64,000 bases of DNA from contig CM059558.1 of NCBI GenBank assembly GCA_030386875.1, forward strand, positions 5,465,501-5,529,500, given 5' to 3'. Shown one piece after another: positions 21,321 through 33,430 of the stretch. The position numbers and the translations under genes were made by a program. The notes beneath the pieces were generated by a model, which saw nothing but the letters and a program-made list of their open reading frames with translations, searched no databases and was not told where the DNA came from. Source of the DNA: Morinoia aosen. Taxonomy: Eukaryota; Arthropoda; Malacostraca; Amphipoda; Talitridae. How positions within the stretch are numbered: position 1 is the stretch's first letter; every line of letters starts with the position of its first letter.

Positions 21321-23429
21321 AGTACACCCTCGTATATTAGAAGTGTTTATAACGTAAATTCAAACTAAACATTGTGAGTAAGTGTATCGTAAAATATCAT
21401 ACTTTAAAACAATTAACTGCTAATATCTCACAAACCCAAATGTGTTCTGGAAATTTCATAGAAACAAATTGTTCATCTGGCCATATTCTGCTGGTGAAAT
21501 TTTGTACCTCTCGTAATACTTCCTGCACAAACTAGCATTATCTCCGTACAGTTAGCCAGCAGGTTTTAATTATATTAACTTGATAAATCTGAACACGTCA
21601 GTGGTTTGCTTTAATCGCAACCTTATCAGAAACTTTAAAACGGAAGTTTTTCCGATAAAATTTATCATCTTCACTATGAAAACGTTTCGGAGTCCAGTTC
21701 CATCATCAGTTCAAACGAAAAACAAAAGAATTACGTCTGAAATATAAGATCAAAGTAAAATGGGTTGTAGCTACTACAAATATCTCATGAAAGTAATAAT
21801 ACAAAGTATAAGACGGACAAAAACAAAGAATATAATCCAGAAGCACAAAAAGAATACATCTGACACATAAGTATGAAATGAAATTAGTCTGGTTCAGACG
21901 AGGAATCTACCTATTCACTATTTGCAAAAGGTACGAACTGTCCATATTGTTCATATGAGGGTTTCGCTTGATGATATGCAAGAACTTTAAAATTCTGAGG
22001 ACATGCGGGGTTGAAGCTGAGTCTAAAATTTTAAAATCGGCAAGGAGATTTAGGAACATTGCATTATTACCTTTATCATGTAATTACAAAGGAACGACAG
22101 CTTTTTAAATATAAATATTGTTCACTTAGCTTGACGACGAACAATTGTGAGACGAAACGAACAGTCTTTGAACGTGCGTGTTCAGCTGATATCTAGTATT
22201 TATATTCCCGCAAAAGAACTAATGAAATACTAATGGAATTCTTAAAACTTATGACGAAAACTACGACAGCAATATATAATTTTAAATTCGTGATATTTTT
22301 GTCTTTTCATACAAATAAACATGTAGTTTCGATAAAGAATGATCTGTAGAAATTGCGGTATCTGGCATGCATCGCAGGTGTATGCAAGACCGCTATTTTC
22401 TACAGATCATTCTTTATCGAAACTACATGTTTATTTGTATGAAAAGACAAAAATATCACGAATTTAAAATTATATATTGCTGTCGTAGTTTTCGTCATAA
22501 GTTTTAAGAATTCCATTAGTATTTCATTAGTTCTTTTGCGGGAATATAAATACTAGATATCAGCTGAACACGCACGTTCAAAGACTGTTCGTTTCGTCTC
22601 ACAATTGTTCGTCGTCAAGCTAAGTGAACAATATTTATATTTAAAAAGCTGTCGTTCCTTTGTAATTACATGATAAAGGTAATAATGCAATGTTCCTAAA
22701 TCTCCTTGCCGATTTTAAAATTTTAGACTCAGCTTCAACCCCGCATGTCCTCAGAATTTTAAAGTTCTTGCATATCATCAAGCGAAACCCTCATATGAAC
22801 AATATGGACAGTTCGTACCTTTTGCAAATAGTGAATAGGTAGATTCCTCGTCTGAACCAGACTAATTTCATTTCATACTTATGTGTCAGATGTATTCTTT
22901 TTGTGCTTCTGGATTATATTCTTTGTTTTTGTCCGTCTTATACTTTGTATTATTACTTTCATGAGATATTTGTAGTAGCTACAACCCATTTTACTTTGAT
23001 CTTATATTTCAGACGTAATTCTTTTGTTTTTCGTTTGAACTGATGATGGAACTGGACTCCGAAACGTTTTCATAATGAAGATGATAAATTTTATCGGAAA
23101 AACTTCCGTTTTAAAGTTTCTGATAAGGTTGCGATTAAAGCAAACCACTGACGTGTTCAGATTTATCAAGTTAATATAATTAAAACCTGCTGGCTAACTG
23201 TACGGAGATAATGCTAGTTTGTGCAGGAAGTTTTACAAGAGGTACACAATTTCACCAGCAGAATATGGCCAGATGAACAATTTGTTTCTATGAAATTTTC
23301 AGAACACTTTTGGGTTTGCGAGATATTAGCAGTTAATTGTTTTAAAGTATGATATTTTACGATACAATTACTCACAATGTTTAGTTTGAATTTACGTTAT
23401 AAACACTTCTAATATACGAGGGTGTACTA

Positions 23430-23580
23430 CGATTAAATTTCCTTTTAGTGATGTTCGATTAAAAGGTTTCTGCAAAAACGTTTAGAATGGAAATGTAAGG
23501 AAGATCTCGTGGCCAAAATTTCAGAGGCTGCTGGTGAGATTTCTGAAATGCCAGACGTGTTTCCTAATATCCGACTGTCG
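23430..23580 (+). pseudogene. mirror copy of the mariner remnant in foldback right arm
   Basis: Inverted copy of 21166-21320 with a few substitutions. Confidence 0.6.
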
Positions 23581-23754
23581 TTAACACTTTTTATATAGAA
23601 AATACAGCATAAGGGATATAGCAGAACACAACACGGTAGTTATTGGCGGTATCTGGCATGCATCGCAGGTGTTTGCAAGATCTGGCGGTATCTGGCATGC
23701 AGCCCAGGTGATCATGCGAGAAGGAGGGCATCAACAGACTTTTGACACTAGCGC

Positions 23755-26014
23755 CTCCGGGCAAGGTTCAAGTCTTCCAATTCTTGCAACCATTTAACAG
23801 CCTCCTTCAAAAATTGAATGGAAGGTGATCGAGAATGGATTGGTTTTCGAAGTGGCACAGGGTCTCCTGGTCTTGAATTCAAGACATCAAATATATCGTT
23901 CATTTTTTTCAAATACGTGCTTGTTGCTGCGGCAGAAGAGCATATTTTGCCCTTAGCAATGCAGGTATCAATAGCAGCCGAGCATGAATTAGAGAGAACC
24001 TGAGCTGCTAATTTGACTTTCATTTTGGAACCAAATTTCAAATCGTACACATGTTTGTAGGTAACACGTGGCATTCTTTGAAGGCTTTTGTCCCGGTCTA
24101 ACTGGAAGACAGTTTCAACATCTTTCCAACTAGCTGGTGCTGAGAAGGATGGAACATTTAAATCTCCATTCAGCAGAAAGTTTCGAGCACGTTTTAGCAA
24201 GTGCGGAGGATCTCTGAATGCAAAATTGGTTTGGTGATTAATTGTAATTTTTGGGTTGAGTGGTGTGGATCCAAGGGTCTTCAAAGCTGTTTCAAAATTA
24301 GAACCTTGATCAGTAGTTATGCCAAGAACTGAGAACTCTTCACTTTCCAATATTTTGATTGCATTTGTAATTATTGCAGCAACTTCAGCAGACTTCATAA
24401 CATTGACAGAGAAATAATAGCCAATGGGAAATTTCCAATGACTTCTCACACCAACTGCCATTACACACAGAGCAGATGACGCCAACTTCTTTGAACGAGT
24501 CTCGCCATCATCCTCATATCCAATAATAAGATCCTTACTTTGATTGTAAGCAAGTCCTTTTCTCAATGACATTTCGTCTAACACAATGAATGTAAGCCTA
24601 TCAGCATTAGTTTGAGGATTAACCTTCAATTTAAGCATTTGAACATTTCTTGTGGAAACACCCGGAGACATTTTCAAAGTTTTTAGCAATCTTTCAACAG
24701 TAGACAGTGAAGGCAATGGCAGCATTCTCCTCAACAAATTGTATCCTGATGTACTGCAGCTCACAAGGATATTGACAGCCATCCATTTTCGATAGAGTGT
24801 GTACCTCATTTTGCCTTTCAGTTTCATTTTTATGAATTCACTCAGGTATGGTCCCAGCTTTGGGTACAATTGAGTTAGCTGCGTGTCAATGTTGAAACGC
24901 TTGTACTGAACAGGTCTCTTTTTCCTACCAGATAAGCGTCTTTTCTTGCGTTGCTTTGAGTTTGCCACACTTTTCACCCTGATGGGGCAAGGAAATAATT
25001 CTCGCTGACAAGACAGACTTGGAATTGAACGCTGAATTGAAGTTTCTGGCTGACAAATTGAAGAGATCATTTCAGTTGCAGATTGAGGAATCTTATCTAG
25101 AGAATGAGTTAAACTAGCTCCTTCAGCGAATGATCGGGAAGTTGGTAAGTCTTTATTTGCAGATGAGTGAGTTGACACAATGGCTGATTTAGGAGTCAAA
25201 CAGGCTTGCTTGCTGGATGATTGTGGACTTGATAAAGCCTGCTTGGAAGCTGATAAAAGACTGGAACTCTTGGTAGCTGTTTGAGGACTTGAATGGTCTC
25301 TCTGAGAAACAGATTGAAATCTCAAATGGGCTCTTTTGGTGGCTGATTTAGGACTTGAATAGGCATTTTTTGTGGCTGATTGAGGACTTGAGCAGGCTCT
25401 TTTGGTGGCTGGTTCAGGACTTGAGTAGGCTCTTTTGGTGGCTGGTTGAGGACTCGAGTATGCTCTTTTGGTGGCAGGTTGAGGACTTGAGTAGGCTTTT
25501 TTGGTGGTTGGTTGAGGACTTGAGTAGGCTCTTTTGGTGGCTGGTTGAGGACTTGAGTAGGCTCTTTTGGTGGCAGGTTGAGGACTTGAGTAGGCTCTTT
25601 TGGTGGCAGTTTGAGGACTTGAGTAGGCTTTTTTGGTGGTTGGTTGAGGACTTGAGTAGGCTCTTTTGGTGGCTGGTTGAGGACTTGAGTATGCTCATTT
25701 GGTGGCAGGTTGAGGACTTGAGTAGGCTTTTTTGGTGGTTGGTTGAGGACTTGAGTAGGCTTTTTTGGTGGCTTGTTGAAGACTTGAGTAGGCTCTTTTG
25801 GTGGCTGGTTGAGGACTTGGGTAGGCTCTTTTGGTGGCTGGTTGACTTAAACCACTGGTCATATGAGTTGGAGGATCCTGAGATGATGAGGAAATTGGGA
25901 TCCCTACTTCTGAAATCGGTTGGGATGGAGGGATAGGAACCAGTGTAGGTGGATTATTATCCAACATCAGTGAATGATCACCAGCTTGTTTGGGTTGCAT
26001 GTCACTTCCATGTC
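23755..26014 (-). pseudogene. P-like transposase exon 2, proximal part with catalytic core
   Basis: Starts at a TTCCAG acceptor (exon from 26014). After 100 codons of Pro/Ser-rich linker comes an 11-residue repeat tract (25150-25850) with a TGA at 25697-25695 in one unit. The frame from 25325 is then open for 525 codons to the foldback element. Recognisable P-type core segments, numbered in that frame, are FIVLDEMSLRKG with Asp near 250, GYEDDG, ITTDQGSNF with Asp near 339, and PPHLLKRARNFLL near 374-385, the region that precedes the GTP-binding insertion in P-type enzymes. A basic KKRRLSGRKKR (127-137) could be a nuclear signal. Frame is the same on both sides of the TGA. Confidence 0.82.
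25150..25850 (-). repeat. 33-bp coding minisatellite in the P-like exon
   Basis: About 16 clear tandem copies of a 33-bp unit between 25325 and 25850, with degenerate copies down to about 25150. On the coding strand each unit encodes SSPQPATKRAY with variants. The length is a multiple of three, so the frame survives copy-number change. Overlapping frames on the other strand are by-products. Confidence 0.85.
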
Positions 26015-26282
26015 CTGGAAGATAAAAAAAAATTCATAAGAAACAGCACTTAGCAAAACTTTTTTATATAAAAATTTAGTTTCCCTTGTACTGAAATCTT
26101 TCATAACCGTAAACACAAGAAAACGCCAAAAATTGACCCTAAATGAAAACACAATTCATTTAAGAGTTTTCTAAAATACTAAAATGAGCTCAAACTATCT
26201 AACAAGGCTGAGAAAGAATTCACATTTAAATGTTGAAAAATAATTACCTCATAAGAGAAAAACTACACCTTTTTCCCTACAA

Positions 26283-27160
26283 TTCAATCCATCCAAGTCT
26301 AGTTCAATTTAATCCATCCAAGTCTAGTTCAATTTAATCTATCCAAGTCTAGTTCAATTTAATCCATTCAAGTCTAGTTCAATTTAATCCATCCAAGTCT
26401 AGTTCAATTAATTCCATCCAAGTCTAGTTCAATTTAATCCATCCAAGTCTAGTTCAATTTAATCCATCCAAGTCTAGTTCAATTTAATCCATCCAAGTCT
26501 AGTTCAATTTAATCCATGCAAGTCTAGTTCAATTTAATCCATCCAAGTCTAGTTCAATTTAATCCATCCAAGTCTAGTTCAATTTAATCCATCCAAGTCT
26601 AGTTCAATTTAATCCATCCAAGTCTAGTTCAATTTAATCCATCCAAGTCTAGTTCAATTTAATCCATCCAAGTCTAGTTCAATTTAATCCATCCAAGTCT
26701 AGTTCAATTTAATCCATCCAAGTCTAGTTCAATTTAATCCATCCAAGTCTAGTTGAATTTAATCCATCCAAGTCTAGTTCAATTTAATCCATCCAAGTCT
26801 AGTTGAATTTAATTCATCCAAGTTTAGTTCAATTTAATCCATCCAAGTCTAGTTCAATTTAATCCATCCAAGTCTAATTCAATTTAATCCATCCAAGTCT
26901 AGTTCAATTTAATCCATCCAAGTCTAGTTCAATTTAATCCATCCAAGTCTAGTTCAATTTAATCCATCCAAGTCTAGTTCAATTTAATCCATCCAAGTCT
27001 AGTCCAATTTAATCCATCCAAGTCTAGTTCAATTTAATCCATCCAAGTCTAGTTCAATTTAATCCATCCAAGTCTAGTTCAATTTAATCCGTCCAAGTCT
27101 AGTTCAATTTAATCCATCCAAGTCTAGTTCAATTTAATCCATCCAAGTTCAATTTAATCC
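26283..27160. repeat. 25-bp satellite array, about 35 copies
   Basis: Tandem CAAGTCTAGTTCAATTTAAT followed by CCATC, with few substitutions. Relative to the neighbouring 21-bp unit it carries an ATCC duplication. Confidence 0.9.
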
Positions 27161-27880
27161 ATCCAAGTCAAGTTCAAATTAATCCATCCAAGTCAAGTTC
27201 AAATTAATCTATCCAAGTCAAGTTCAAATTAATCCATCCAAGTCAAGTTCAAATTAAACCAAGTCAAGTTCAAATTAAACCAAGTCAAGTTCAAATTAAT
27301 CCAAGTCAAGTTCAAATTAGTCCAAGTAAAGTTCAAATTAGTGCAAGTCAAGTTCAAATTAGTCCAAGTCAAGTTCAAATTAATCCAAGTCAAGTTCAAA
27401 TTAATCCAAGTCAAGTTCAAATTAATTCAAGTCAAGTTCAAATTAATCCAAGTCAAGTTCAAATTAATCCAAGTCAAGTTCAAATTAATCCAAGTCAAGT
27501 TCAAATTAATCCAAGTCAAGTTCAAATTCATCCAAGTCAAGTTCAAATTCATCCAAGTCAAGTTCAAATTCGTCCAAGTCAAGTTCAAATTAGTCCAAGT
27601 CAAGTTCAAATTAGTCCAAGTCAAGTTCAATTTAATCAAAGTCAAGTACAATTTAATCCAAGTCAAGTACAATTTAATCCAAGTCAAGTACAATTTAATC
27701 CAAGTCAAGTACAATTTAATCCAAGTCAAGTACAATTTAATCCAAGTCAAGTACAATTTAATCCAAGTCAAGTAAAATTTAATCCAAGTCAAGGACAATT
27801 TAATCCAAGTCAAGTACAATTTAACCCTAATACAATTTAATCCAAGTACAATTTAATCCAAGTACAATTTAATCCAAGTC
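27161..27880. repeat. 21-bp satellite array, about 33 copies
   Basis: Units of the form CAAGTCAAGTTCAAATTAAT plus C in the first half and CAAGTCAAGTACAATTTAAT plus C in the second. As 21 is a multiple of three, long frames appear on both strands; these are artefacts. Confidence 0.9.
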
Positions 27881-28140
27881 AAGTCGGATCAAATTGAACT
27901 CGACTCGGATCAAATTGAACTCGACTCGGATCAAATTGAACTCGAATCGGATCAAATTGAACTCGACTCGGATCAAATTGAACACGACTCGGATCAAATT
28001 GAACTCGACTCGGATCAAATTGAACTCGACTCGGATCAAATTGAACTCGACTCGGATCAAATTGAACTCGACTCGGATTAAATTGAACTCGACTCGGATC
28101 AAATTGAACTCGACTCGGATCAAATTGAACTTGACTTAGA
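27881..28140. repeat. inverted 21-bp satellite array, about 12 copies
   Basis: Plus-strand unit GGATCAAATTGAACTCGACT plus C. Its reverse complement matches the preceding 21-bp unit at 17 of 21 positions, so the array changes strand at about 27880. Confidence 0.85.
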
Positions 28141-28405
28141 TTAATTTGGAGTGAAAAAGGTGTAGACCCATAAGAACTTAGAGGAATCTCCTACCACTCC
28201 TGATAACAAAAGTACCAAAGTACAATGGACTTAATCTTTAGCTTATGAATGTGACATGTTTTAATGGATGAATGTATTAGATATATTTGTACTACAATTA
28301 GGGGTGTGGCAATTCTCTATGAAGAACAAGTTTCATCAGACTCATTAGATAACTAAAAATTTAAATCACAGTAGAAATGGGCTGTTAAAATGAAGGCCCA
28401 GTAAC

Positions 28406-28650
28406 CAGGGTTGCGGAGTCGGAGTCGGAGTCGGGAGTCGGAGTCGCCGGAGTCGGATGTTTTAGGGTGGAGTCGGAGTCGGAGTCGGAGTCGCTTCTCT
28501 GAAGTGTGGTGGAGTCGGAGTCGGAGTCGGAGTCGCTATTCTGAAGTGTGATGGAGTCGGAGTCGGAGTCGGAGTCGCTTTTCCGAATGTGGTGGAGTCG
28601 GAGTCGGAGTCGTTCATTCGGATGTGGTAGAGTCGTGGTTGGAGTCGCTC
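28406..28650. repeat. GGAGTC array at left end of the 6-kb element
   Basis: Blocks of three to four GGAGTC units separated by 20-25-bp spacers (GCTTCTCTGAAGTGTGGT and variants). Confidence 0.85.
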
Positions 28651-30248
28651 TTTTTTGGTGTCTTCGATTCTAATTTTTGCTAAAAATTATTTATAATTCT
28701 TTAAAACTAAAAATAAACCAAAACAGAGTTAGAATGCTTTGCTGAAAAATCTTAAAAATACTCAATGTTTTTGTTGATTGTTTTGTTCTAAGTTTGAAAC
28801 AGCGTATTTATTCCTATCACCTAATATCGTCATGTTATCTAGTCATTGAGGGTTTGCACAGATATATATGAGAAACCTACGAGTGCGAAATATAATTTTT
28901 GTACCCAGCATTGATGCATATTTTTTAGTTAAAAGCAGGAATTAGTAATTGAAAGCGTCGCATATTCATTCTGTATATTTCTGTTTTATTCATTTTTCCT
29001 TCAATTAATACATAGGAACTGGAAAATAGTATTAAATGTGTTGCAAGTTACTTGTAGAACATTTCAGCTGATGCAATACATTGTACTCACATAAAAAGTG
29101 GTAACTCTGTATGCTCAAAATGATGCATTGATTGATAATGATCATAAACATTTCTAGTCTTTAGGTTATGATTCATTGCCAATGAGTAGTCTTTGCCGAA
29201 ACCTGAAGCTATGGTCTAGTGCACAAAGACTTCTAGTTTTCAAGTCTTGTTATCAAAATTGATATGGATTCCGTGTTTTTAAGTCAAGTTAGCATGTATT
29301 AATAATAAAAATTTATGCTCATTTCTCAAGTTATTCCTTGAATGTAATTTGGTTCTTTCAGAGTTATATTGTATTTCACTATATCATCATCATGTTTAAT
29401 TTTTATCTTCGTATCACTCCTCAGTTTCTAAGCAAGCATACGCTGAAATGGAGAATATTATAATTATCTTGATACATTTTTAAAAACTGAAATAGTATTC
29501 GTTTTGTAGCATTATATAATTAATTACTTCTTGTTAAGGAAGATTTGGAAATGTTGTAAGGTTATCTATATCGGCATTGAGACACTTGAAAAAAATTAAA
29601 ATACAATGTAAACGAGCTGCAATGAAAATAATTACACACACCAGCAAAAACTTCACTTACAGTCACACACACACATTGTAACTGAAAACAATGGACTATC
29701 TCAGCTGCAATGGTTTTTGCATTTATGCGATAGTACAAATTCTCTTGCTGGAAACGTTTCAAATTGCTCCAAAAAACACGAAATGAGAAGAACCAGGGCG
29801 TTTATTAAAATAACAAAGTGTCCAATACAAAGTAAAAAGTTAGACGAAAATAAGAGATAGTATCATATTACACGCAAAGAAGCTAGAAGTGACTTTTATT
29901 CGTAAAAAAACGTTCCGAAAACGTCAGAACCCTGCGATGAAAGCAGAACAACTTTTGCTTATTATATATAGCCGAAATGTAACAGAGTTGAGCAATAATA
30001 TGACACCTTTTCTGCATTGTTACCCTGCATAGTGTAGGTACAGAGAAGAAAAGGCAGTGTGCAAGTCTGGCCTACCTTATCTACACGTATACATAATTTT
30101 GGGGATTTGAAGCATAGTCATTGAATTAACTATTATAATTTCACTGAATTAGTGCATACTTAGTAATAAAAAACTGTTGATACATATCTATGCTTCTCAG
30201 TGTAGACAATGCCTACATTACCTACTCAGAAAACACTTGTCAGTAATA
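28651..30248. other. AT-rich interior of the 6-kb element, nothing recognised
   Basis: No credible ORF. A 66-codon minus frame at 29562-29762 has no recognisable domain. Confidence 0.4.
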
Positions 30249-30250
30249 TA

Positions 30251-30875
30251 CAAGGTGTTTCAGATTCAGAATAAGAGGCAAAAAATTGCACACCAACTAG
30301 AAGATATCCAAATGAAAACTTTTTCTTCTATAAAATTTTCCGAAGAAAGAGACATTGAGTTGGCAGTTTATTGTTTTAAAGGGTGAAATTTAATGAATAA
30401 ACTACTCGCAATATTTATTTTGAATTTACGTTGATCGGGAGAAATGTGCTAGTTGCATGACCTCCTATATCTCCTGACATGACTCCACTCGATTTCAATT
30501 TTTTGGGACACGTGAAGAGCCTTGTCTATGCTACACCCATTGAGTCTGAGGAAGATCTTGTGGCCAGAATTGCAGTGGCTGCAGGTGAGATACCTTAAAT
30601 GCCAGACGTGTTTCCTAATATTCGGCAGCCGTTAAGGCCAACATTCGAAAAGTGCATAGATGTAGGGGGGAACACATTTTGAAAAATTTTGTAAAGTAAA
30701 TTCAGAATCAATATCGCGAGTAATTGTGCCTTTAAATTTCAGCCTTAAAAACAATAAACACCCAATACCTCCCAACCCCGATTTTTTGGGGGAGAATTTC
30801 ATAGGACAAAAAGTGTTTATTTGGCCATTTTCTACTTGATGTGCAATTTTGTACCTCGTGTTCTGAAACACTCAG
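30251..30875 (+). mobile_element. decayed DD41D-type mariner remnant with TA flanks
   Basis: Imperfect inverted ends (CAAGGTGTTTCAG on the left, CTGAGTGTTTCAG read inward on the right) are flanked by TA on both sides. The plus strand near 30470-30620 still reads SPDMTPLDFNFLGHVK, then ESEEDLVARIAVAAGEI, the C-terminal catalytic region of the mariner at 50857-52527. Most of the transposase is deleted. Confidence 0.75.
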
Positions 30876-30884
30876 TATACATAA

Positions 30885-31100
30885 TTGTGTACACGACTCG
30901 TCAAATGACAGGATTCGATATTGTCTGTATAGAAATCTTCCAGATGTGGACCATAAAGAAATATTTCCATCCTAATAGCACCTGCGATTAAAATATTCTG
31001 ATACTTGTGCACCGGTGAAACTCGCATCACAGGTACAGTAGTTAAGTATTTTAAGAGCGTGAAAGGGAGACAGATCAACCAACAAAGACGGACAGACAAT
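30885..31100 (-). repeat. inverted paralogous segment, left copy
   Basis: Minus-strand sequence resembles plus-strand 33215-33430: shared blocks around GATTAAAATA, TACTTGTGCAC and ACTCG.ATCACAG. The conceptual peptides share IAG.I.M.IF and similar spacing, but neither has a recognisable domain. Probably decayed arms of one inverted-repeat element. Confidence 0.4.
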
Positions 31101-32119
31101 TTTGTTTGTTCAATGAAATTTCCTGTTGAATATTTTCCGTATTTCTGATGGCGGCTTTGTGGAAGAAAAAGTTTTCTTCAGTTGGCCTCTCTTAGTTCAC
31201 TGACAAAAATTTGAAACTGATGAAATGAGATCTTTTTGTTCGTTGTTTTTTGTTTTGCAGCTGCACCTTTTCTTTTCGATTTTTGTGTTTAAATTTAACT
31301 TTCTATAATTAAGCATGTTTGCGCTTCTAGCAGACCGGCATTAACCTTAAATAGCTTTAATTAAAATTACTTGTTACGCTTTGGCGTGCACTCATTAAAT
31401 TATCTTTGAGCTTGTTCTGCTTGGGCAGCATGTCGTCCTTTTAATAAAAGTGGGTCTGGTACCTCTAACTTATTTCTCTTGCGTAAAAAGTAGTCTCTTT
31501 CTGCGACTTGAACTCCTCGACACGGCTTTTGCAGCGTCTTGAATAGGCACTTACTATTCAAGGTAATTAATTGTCAATTAATTGTTAAAATCTTAGTGCT
31601 ATATGCAACCTTACAATAAGATACGATATTCAGCTAGTCGGCGACCAGACATCTTAAAACTCTGTTTCTATCTACTCAGAACGCCACTAAATCTTCCTAC
31701 CGGAGTACCGTACTGATGACCGGCCGCGTCCATTGGGTGTCTTCTATTTTTAGCGCGTATCGTTTTAAAAACTAACCTTACGTTAAAGAAGATCTTCGGT
31801 CTCTATTTTAAAGGAATTTAATAGTAAAAGTATTACAGAGGACGCTGCTGAGCGTACTGTTGGAATCCTCAAGATCTGCATATTATGGATACGGTTTCTC
31901 TTTTTGCGCAGGAGAAAAGGGAAACGACTTGCTGATGTTCCCTTGAAGTTCTTCTGTATTTGAAATAAATGTTCGAGCAGTTGCTCTTAAGTTTCAAATC
32001 CTAAAACTCCATTGTATTAACATAGGAGAGATTACGCTCACGAAATAGCTAAACCTATTTATTAATTTGTTCAAAGGAGACACTTGACCATTTATTGTAT
32101 ATGAACAATCAATACTATA
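31101..32119. other. interior of the 6-kb element, nothing recognised
   Basis: No ORF or repeat recognised. Confidence 0.4.
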
Positions 32120-32894
32120 CCGGGTGTCCCACAAAAAATGTCCCGGACTTTTTAATTGATAATATCTCCGCTTTAAATTAACATATTTTAATTGTCTTTT
32201 ATTTACGATTTAGTCAATTTTGTTTCCTTTCGAAATAATTTAAGTTTTTGAAAATCAGTTGAATAAACTTTAAGATGATCGATTTACTGAAAGGGGTAGA
32301 AAAATTGTTCAAAGGGAAAGTTTTAAAAACAACACTGGTGTTCTTCTTCATTCCTCAATACCTACTGTTAAGAATAATTTCATAACGATGTATCGTACAT
32401 ACAACTAAGTATTTAAACCCTCTGAGAGGTTTCAAGTTTCAAGTGTTCTCAATAATAGTGTTTCAAGCACTGATAAAAAACGGTGGAATAATGGGTAAAA
32501 CTCTTCGTTCAATGGTGGCAAGAAGTAATTCTTGCCTTGAGAGAAATGGAGGGTATGTCGTTGGATACTGAAATTACCTCATTTATTTAAACGTTATATA
32601 AGGTAATGATTTGTTACTCCTTAAAATTTTTGTGTGTTCAGTTGTATGGAAACTACAAAAAAAGGAAGAATATCAATATTGTTTTAAAAACTTTTCCTCT
32701 GAACAATTAATTTTTCTGCTCGTTTCAGTAAATTGGACATTGTACAGTGGTTATTCAACCGATTTTCAAAAATTTAAATTATTCGAAAAGGAAACAAAAT
32801 TTACTACATTGTGAAAAAAGGCGATCAAAATATGTTAATTTAAAGCTGAGATATAATTAATTAAAAATCGGGGACATTTTTATAGGACACCCGG
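32120..32894. mobile_element. foldback MITE with TA target duplication
   Basis: Ends CCGGGTGTCC and its complement, flanked by TA at 32118-32119 and 32895-32896. The two halves are diverged inverted copies over roughly 260 bp each (for example AATTTTGTTTCCTTTCGAA on the left against the complement of TTCGAAAAGGAAACAAAATT on the right). No coding capacity. The TA site and the terminal sequence point to a Tc1/mariner-mobilised element. Confidence 0.78.
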
Positions 32895-33214
32895 TATAAA
32901 AAGAAGCCAGGTGTCCGTCAATGATAAGTATATGGTCTCGTGCGTAATTTCCCCTATCTCATTACAATGGGAATCTGCTTGCTTGGACAGTATCATAAAT
33001 ACCATCGAAATATGAAAAACCTGGCATCTGCTCACTTATGTTTATAAGTAAAAAACATTGCGTGAAAATCGAATCAACTGTCAAGAAAATGCGACTCATC
33101 GCATTTAAATTTCAAAGGCATTTAAATGCTTAAAAGGTATAGCAAATTTTTTAAAAACCTCTTGCGAACAATAATTTAAATTACAATTCAGGTAGGTATT
33201 ATGTTATACAATTT

Positions 33215-33430
33215 GCTTTGTTGTTGTGTGCGTTTGTGACGTTTTTAAATATGCTCAATGACCGTATCTGTGATACGAGTTTTACCAGTGCACAAGTACG
33301 AGAATACTGTATTTTAATCGCGGGTACTATTTCAATGGATATATTTGTTTGCCATTTTTATCTTGAGATTTTTTTAAAACGATACCATTGGATCCCGTCA
33401 TTTTTGACCAATCATGTACACTAGTAACTT
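33215..33430 (+). repeat. inverted paralogous segment, right copy
   Basis: Partner of 30885-31100 in opposite orientation. Confidence 0.4.

Larger units (their letters stand above)
20995..23754. mobile_element. foldback (long inverted repeat) element, 9-bp target duplication
   Basis: Two arms of about 1.36 kb (20995 to about 22357 and about 22392 to 23754) are inverted copies with only scattered mismatches, around a spacer of roughly 35 bp. Termini are GCGCTAGTGTC and its complement. The flanks CTCCGGACA (20986-20994) and CTCCGGGCA (23755-23763) form a 9-bp target duplication with one mismatch. The reading frame of the P-like exon resumes on the far side. No transposase of its own is seen. 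The arm length, TIR start with G and 9-bp duplication resemble Mutator-type foldback elements; if the duplication is counted as 8 bp, hAT is possible. The motif GGTATCTGGCATGCATCGCA recurs near both ends and in the centre. Confidence 0.82.

Noticed and set aside
25355..25936. Plus-strand frame with repeated DLSRLFWWLVE
   Set aside because: Antisense of the 33-bp coding minisatellite of the P-like exon, which has the supported frame on the minus strand.
27229..28139. Frames such as repeated QVKFKLI or NLTWINL
   Set aside because: 21-bp satellite read in frame; not genes.
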